Shown one piece after another: positions 5,589-6,692 of a DNA stretch of 6,692 nt. The stretch is taken from the NCBI GenBank assembly GCA_009783775.1, contig WRCT01000099.1, forward strand, positions 1 to 6,692, in the 5' to 3' direction. The stretch's first letter is position 1. Each line of letters opens with the position of its first letter. A program made the position numbers and the translations under genes. The notes under the pieces were generated by a model. That model was not told the origin of the DNA, did not search any database, and saw only the letters and a program-made list of their open reading frames with translations. Origin of the DNA: Clostridiales bacterium. Lineage in GTDB: Bacteria > Bacillota > Clostridia > Christensenellales > CAG-138.

Positions 5589-6692
5589 TTACATGGCATC
5601 GTTGGCGTAGATATAGGGCCGGCGGGCGTGCTTGAAACCCTTCGCGCCGGTCACGACCACGCCGTTGCGGCTGCTGGAGCTGTGAACGACCAGCAGCTGG
5701 CCGTCTTCATCCCAGCCCAAAACAATGCCCACATGGTTCGTGCCGGACAGGCCGGGGTTCTTGTAGAACAACAGGTCGCCGGGCTGGAGTTCTTTCCAGG
5801 CTATTTCCCTGGAGTTGCGCCATTGGTTCGATGTGCCGTTGCCGATATAGGCGATAATGCCATCGTCGCCGCCCGCGTTGACAAAGGCCCAGGTGACAAA
5901 GCCGCTGCAGTCCAGGCCGAACGGGCGAATCGAGCCGGCGGACACTTTCGCGCCCTTGCCGGTTTCCCAGGCATCCATGCCCCAGCGTTCGTCCCAGCCG
6001 ACAAAGCGGGACTTCCCGCCCCAGAAATAGTTGACCTTGCCCTTGAGCGACAGCGCAGCCAGCAGCACCAGCCTGCGTTCGCCGGTCACATCGTCGGGAA
6101 TGGCCGCGCGTACCTCCGCGAACTCCTCGTCTGTTAATATGCTCAAAATGCTATTGTCGAGTTGGCTGTTTGCCAATTCGCGTGTTTCATCGGTCATGAT
6201 ACCGGTCAGAAATCTCCGGATTACCGGATGTTGTTCAACCCTCGACATTTCCTGCGTGTAATCGCCGCGTGAAACACGAACCTCGCAGTACAGTTCCCCA
6301 TCATTCGCCGCCAGTTTTGCAGTAACGCCCGTCAGGCGCCAAAAGATTTCGCGCAGTTCGTCCTGTTCCTCCCGCGTCTCAATGCGAATCTCATAGGGGA
6401 AATTCTCCATCATATTGTGCCTGAGCGCGTAAACGGCAAAGACGTCCAGCAGGTTGCTTTCGTCACAGACGAGACGCACGTCCTGCGTCAGATAGGAGTA
6501 GGTCCGGCCCGCCTGGTCGATTTTTTCGTTCAACTCCGCTTGCAGCAGACGAATTTGCTCCGCAAGGCCCAGGTTGGCGGGAATGAATTTCTGATTGCTC
6601 AGCGCCCACAGCGGCGGCGGCAGTTCGGGAAGGGGTTCTTCCTCCTCTTCCACCGCGGGGAAATCGGTGTCCGGTTCAATCTCTATGATTGG
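5589..6692 (-). CDS. NlpC/P60 (C40) peptidoglycan peptidase, N-terminus outside window
   Basis: The visible 367 aa run from the right edge to the stop with no interruption, so the 5' end is missing. A GTG at 6653 exists but has no reason to be the start, because the frame continues unbroken upstream. The first 28 visible residues are acidic and proline-rich (EEEEEPLPELPPP), like an extracytoplasmic linker after an unseen signal or membrane segment. Residues of about 60-200 form a helical domain (LLDVFAVYAL, LREIFWRLTG) that I cannot assign. The C40 domain (about 215-360) has KVNYFWGGKS, then LDCSGFV with the catalytic C262, NHVGIVLG with H320, and VVHSSSSRNG with H337. Such enzymes cleave D-Glu to diamino acid bonds in stem peptides. 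The layout and the FWGGKS..GWD.RWG and RPFGLDCSGFV wording resemble the CD1108-like peptidases of clostridial conjugative elements, from memory of that family. Confidence 0.88.
   Translation of the reverse strand, partial: PIIEIEPDTDFPAVEEEEEPLPELPPPLWALSNQKFIPANLGLAEQIRLLQAELNEKIDQAGRTYSYLTQDVRLVCDESNLLDVFAVYALRHNMMENFPYEIRIETREEQDELREIFWRLTGVTAKLAANDGELYCEVRVSRGDYTQEMSRVEQHPVIRRFLTGIMTDETRELANSQLDNSILSILTDEEFAEVRAAIPDDVTGERRLVLLAALSLKGKVNYFWGGKSRFVGWDERWGMDAWETGKGAKVSAGSIRPFGLDCSGFVTWAFVNAGGDDGIIAYIGNGTSNQWRNSREIAWKELQPGDLLFYKNPGLSGTNHVGIVLGWDEDGQLLVVHSSSSRNGVVVTGAKGFKHARRPYIYANDAM

Noticed and set aside
5619..5650. CCGGCG...CGCCGG inverted repeat after uvrC as a terminator
   Set aside because: The stem is only 6 bp with a 20-nt loop and no T tract on either side, and it lies in conserved coding sequence of the peptidase gene.
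6651..6653. GTG as the true start of the C40 peptidase
   Set aside because: The frame is open for all 13 codons up to the window edge, with an acidic linker typical of the interior of an exported protein, and no export signal follows the GTG.

Overview
The window looks like chromosomal DNA from a GC-rich member of the Clostridia (Bacillota). The evidence is the gene content: a small sigma-70-family factor paired with a membrane-anchored DUF5050-like propeller protein, Maf and UvrC of Gram-positive type, and a C40 peptidase of a kind common in clostridial genomes. The ribosome-binding sites are AGGAGG-like. This is inference from protein families, and no species can be named.

Layout. Positions 1-175 hold no gene, but contain a convincing rho-independent terminator (31-66) for the leftward operon. 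Positions 176-2363 are a two-gene leftward operon. The upstream gene encodes a 153-aa sigma factor with a probable TTG start. One base after it comes a 574-aa single-pass membrane protein with a seven-repeat extracytoplasmic propeller, probably its anti-sigma or sensor partner. Positions 2364-2456 are a compact divergent promoter region. Positions 2457-5588 are a rightward operon of three overlapping genes, exoA/xth (exonuclease III-type AP endonuclease), maf (nucleotide pyrophosphatase) and uvrC (excision nuclease subunit). Positions 5589-6692 are the 3' part of a leftward NlpC/P60 (C40) peptidoglycan peptidase gene that runs off the right edge. Its stop codon directly abuts the uvrC stop.

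Function. The rightward operon is a genome-maintenance set covering abasic-site and base-excision repair, clean-up of the nucleotide pool, and nucleotide excision repair. The leftward operon is a self-contained envelope-signalling unit in which the ligand of the propeller is unknown. The C40 gene acts on cell wall and resembles hydrolases carried by clostridial conjugative elements.

The most notable signal is the exoA promoter. It is a near-consensus TTGAAA-N17-TATAAT with a TG extension, placed so that the predicted +1 is the A of the exoA ATG, and no Shine-Dalgarno sequence is present. The repair operon therefore appears to be transcribed as a leaderless mRNA. A cre/LacI-like palindrome sits between its -35 and -10. 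I see no CRISPR array, tRNA, rRNA or insertion sequence.
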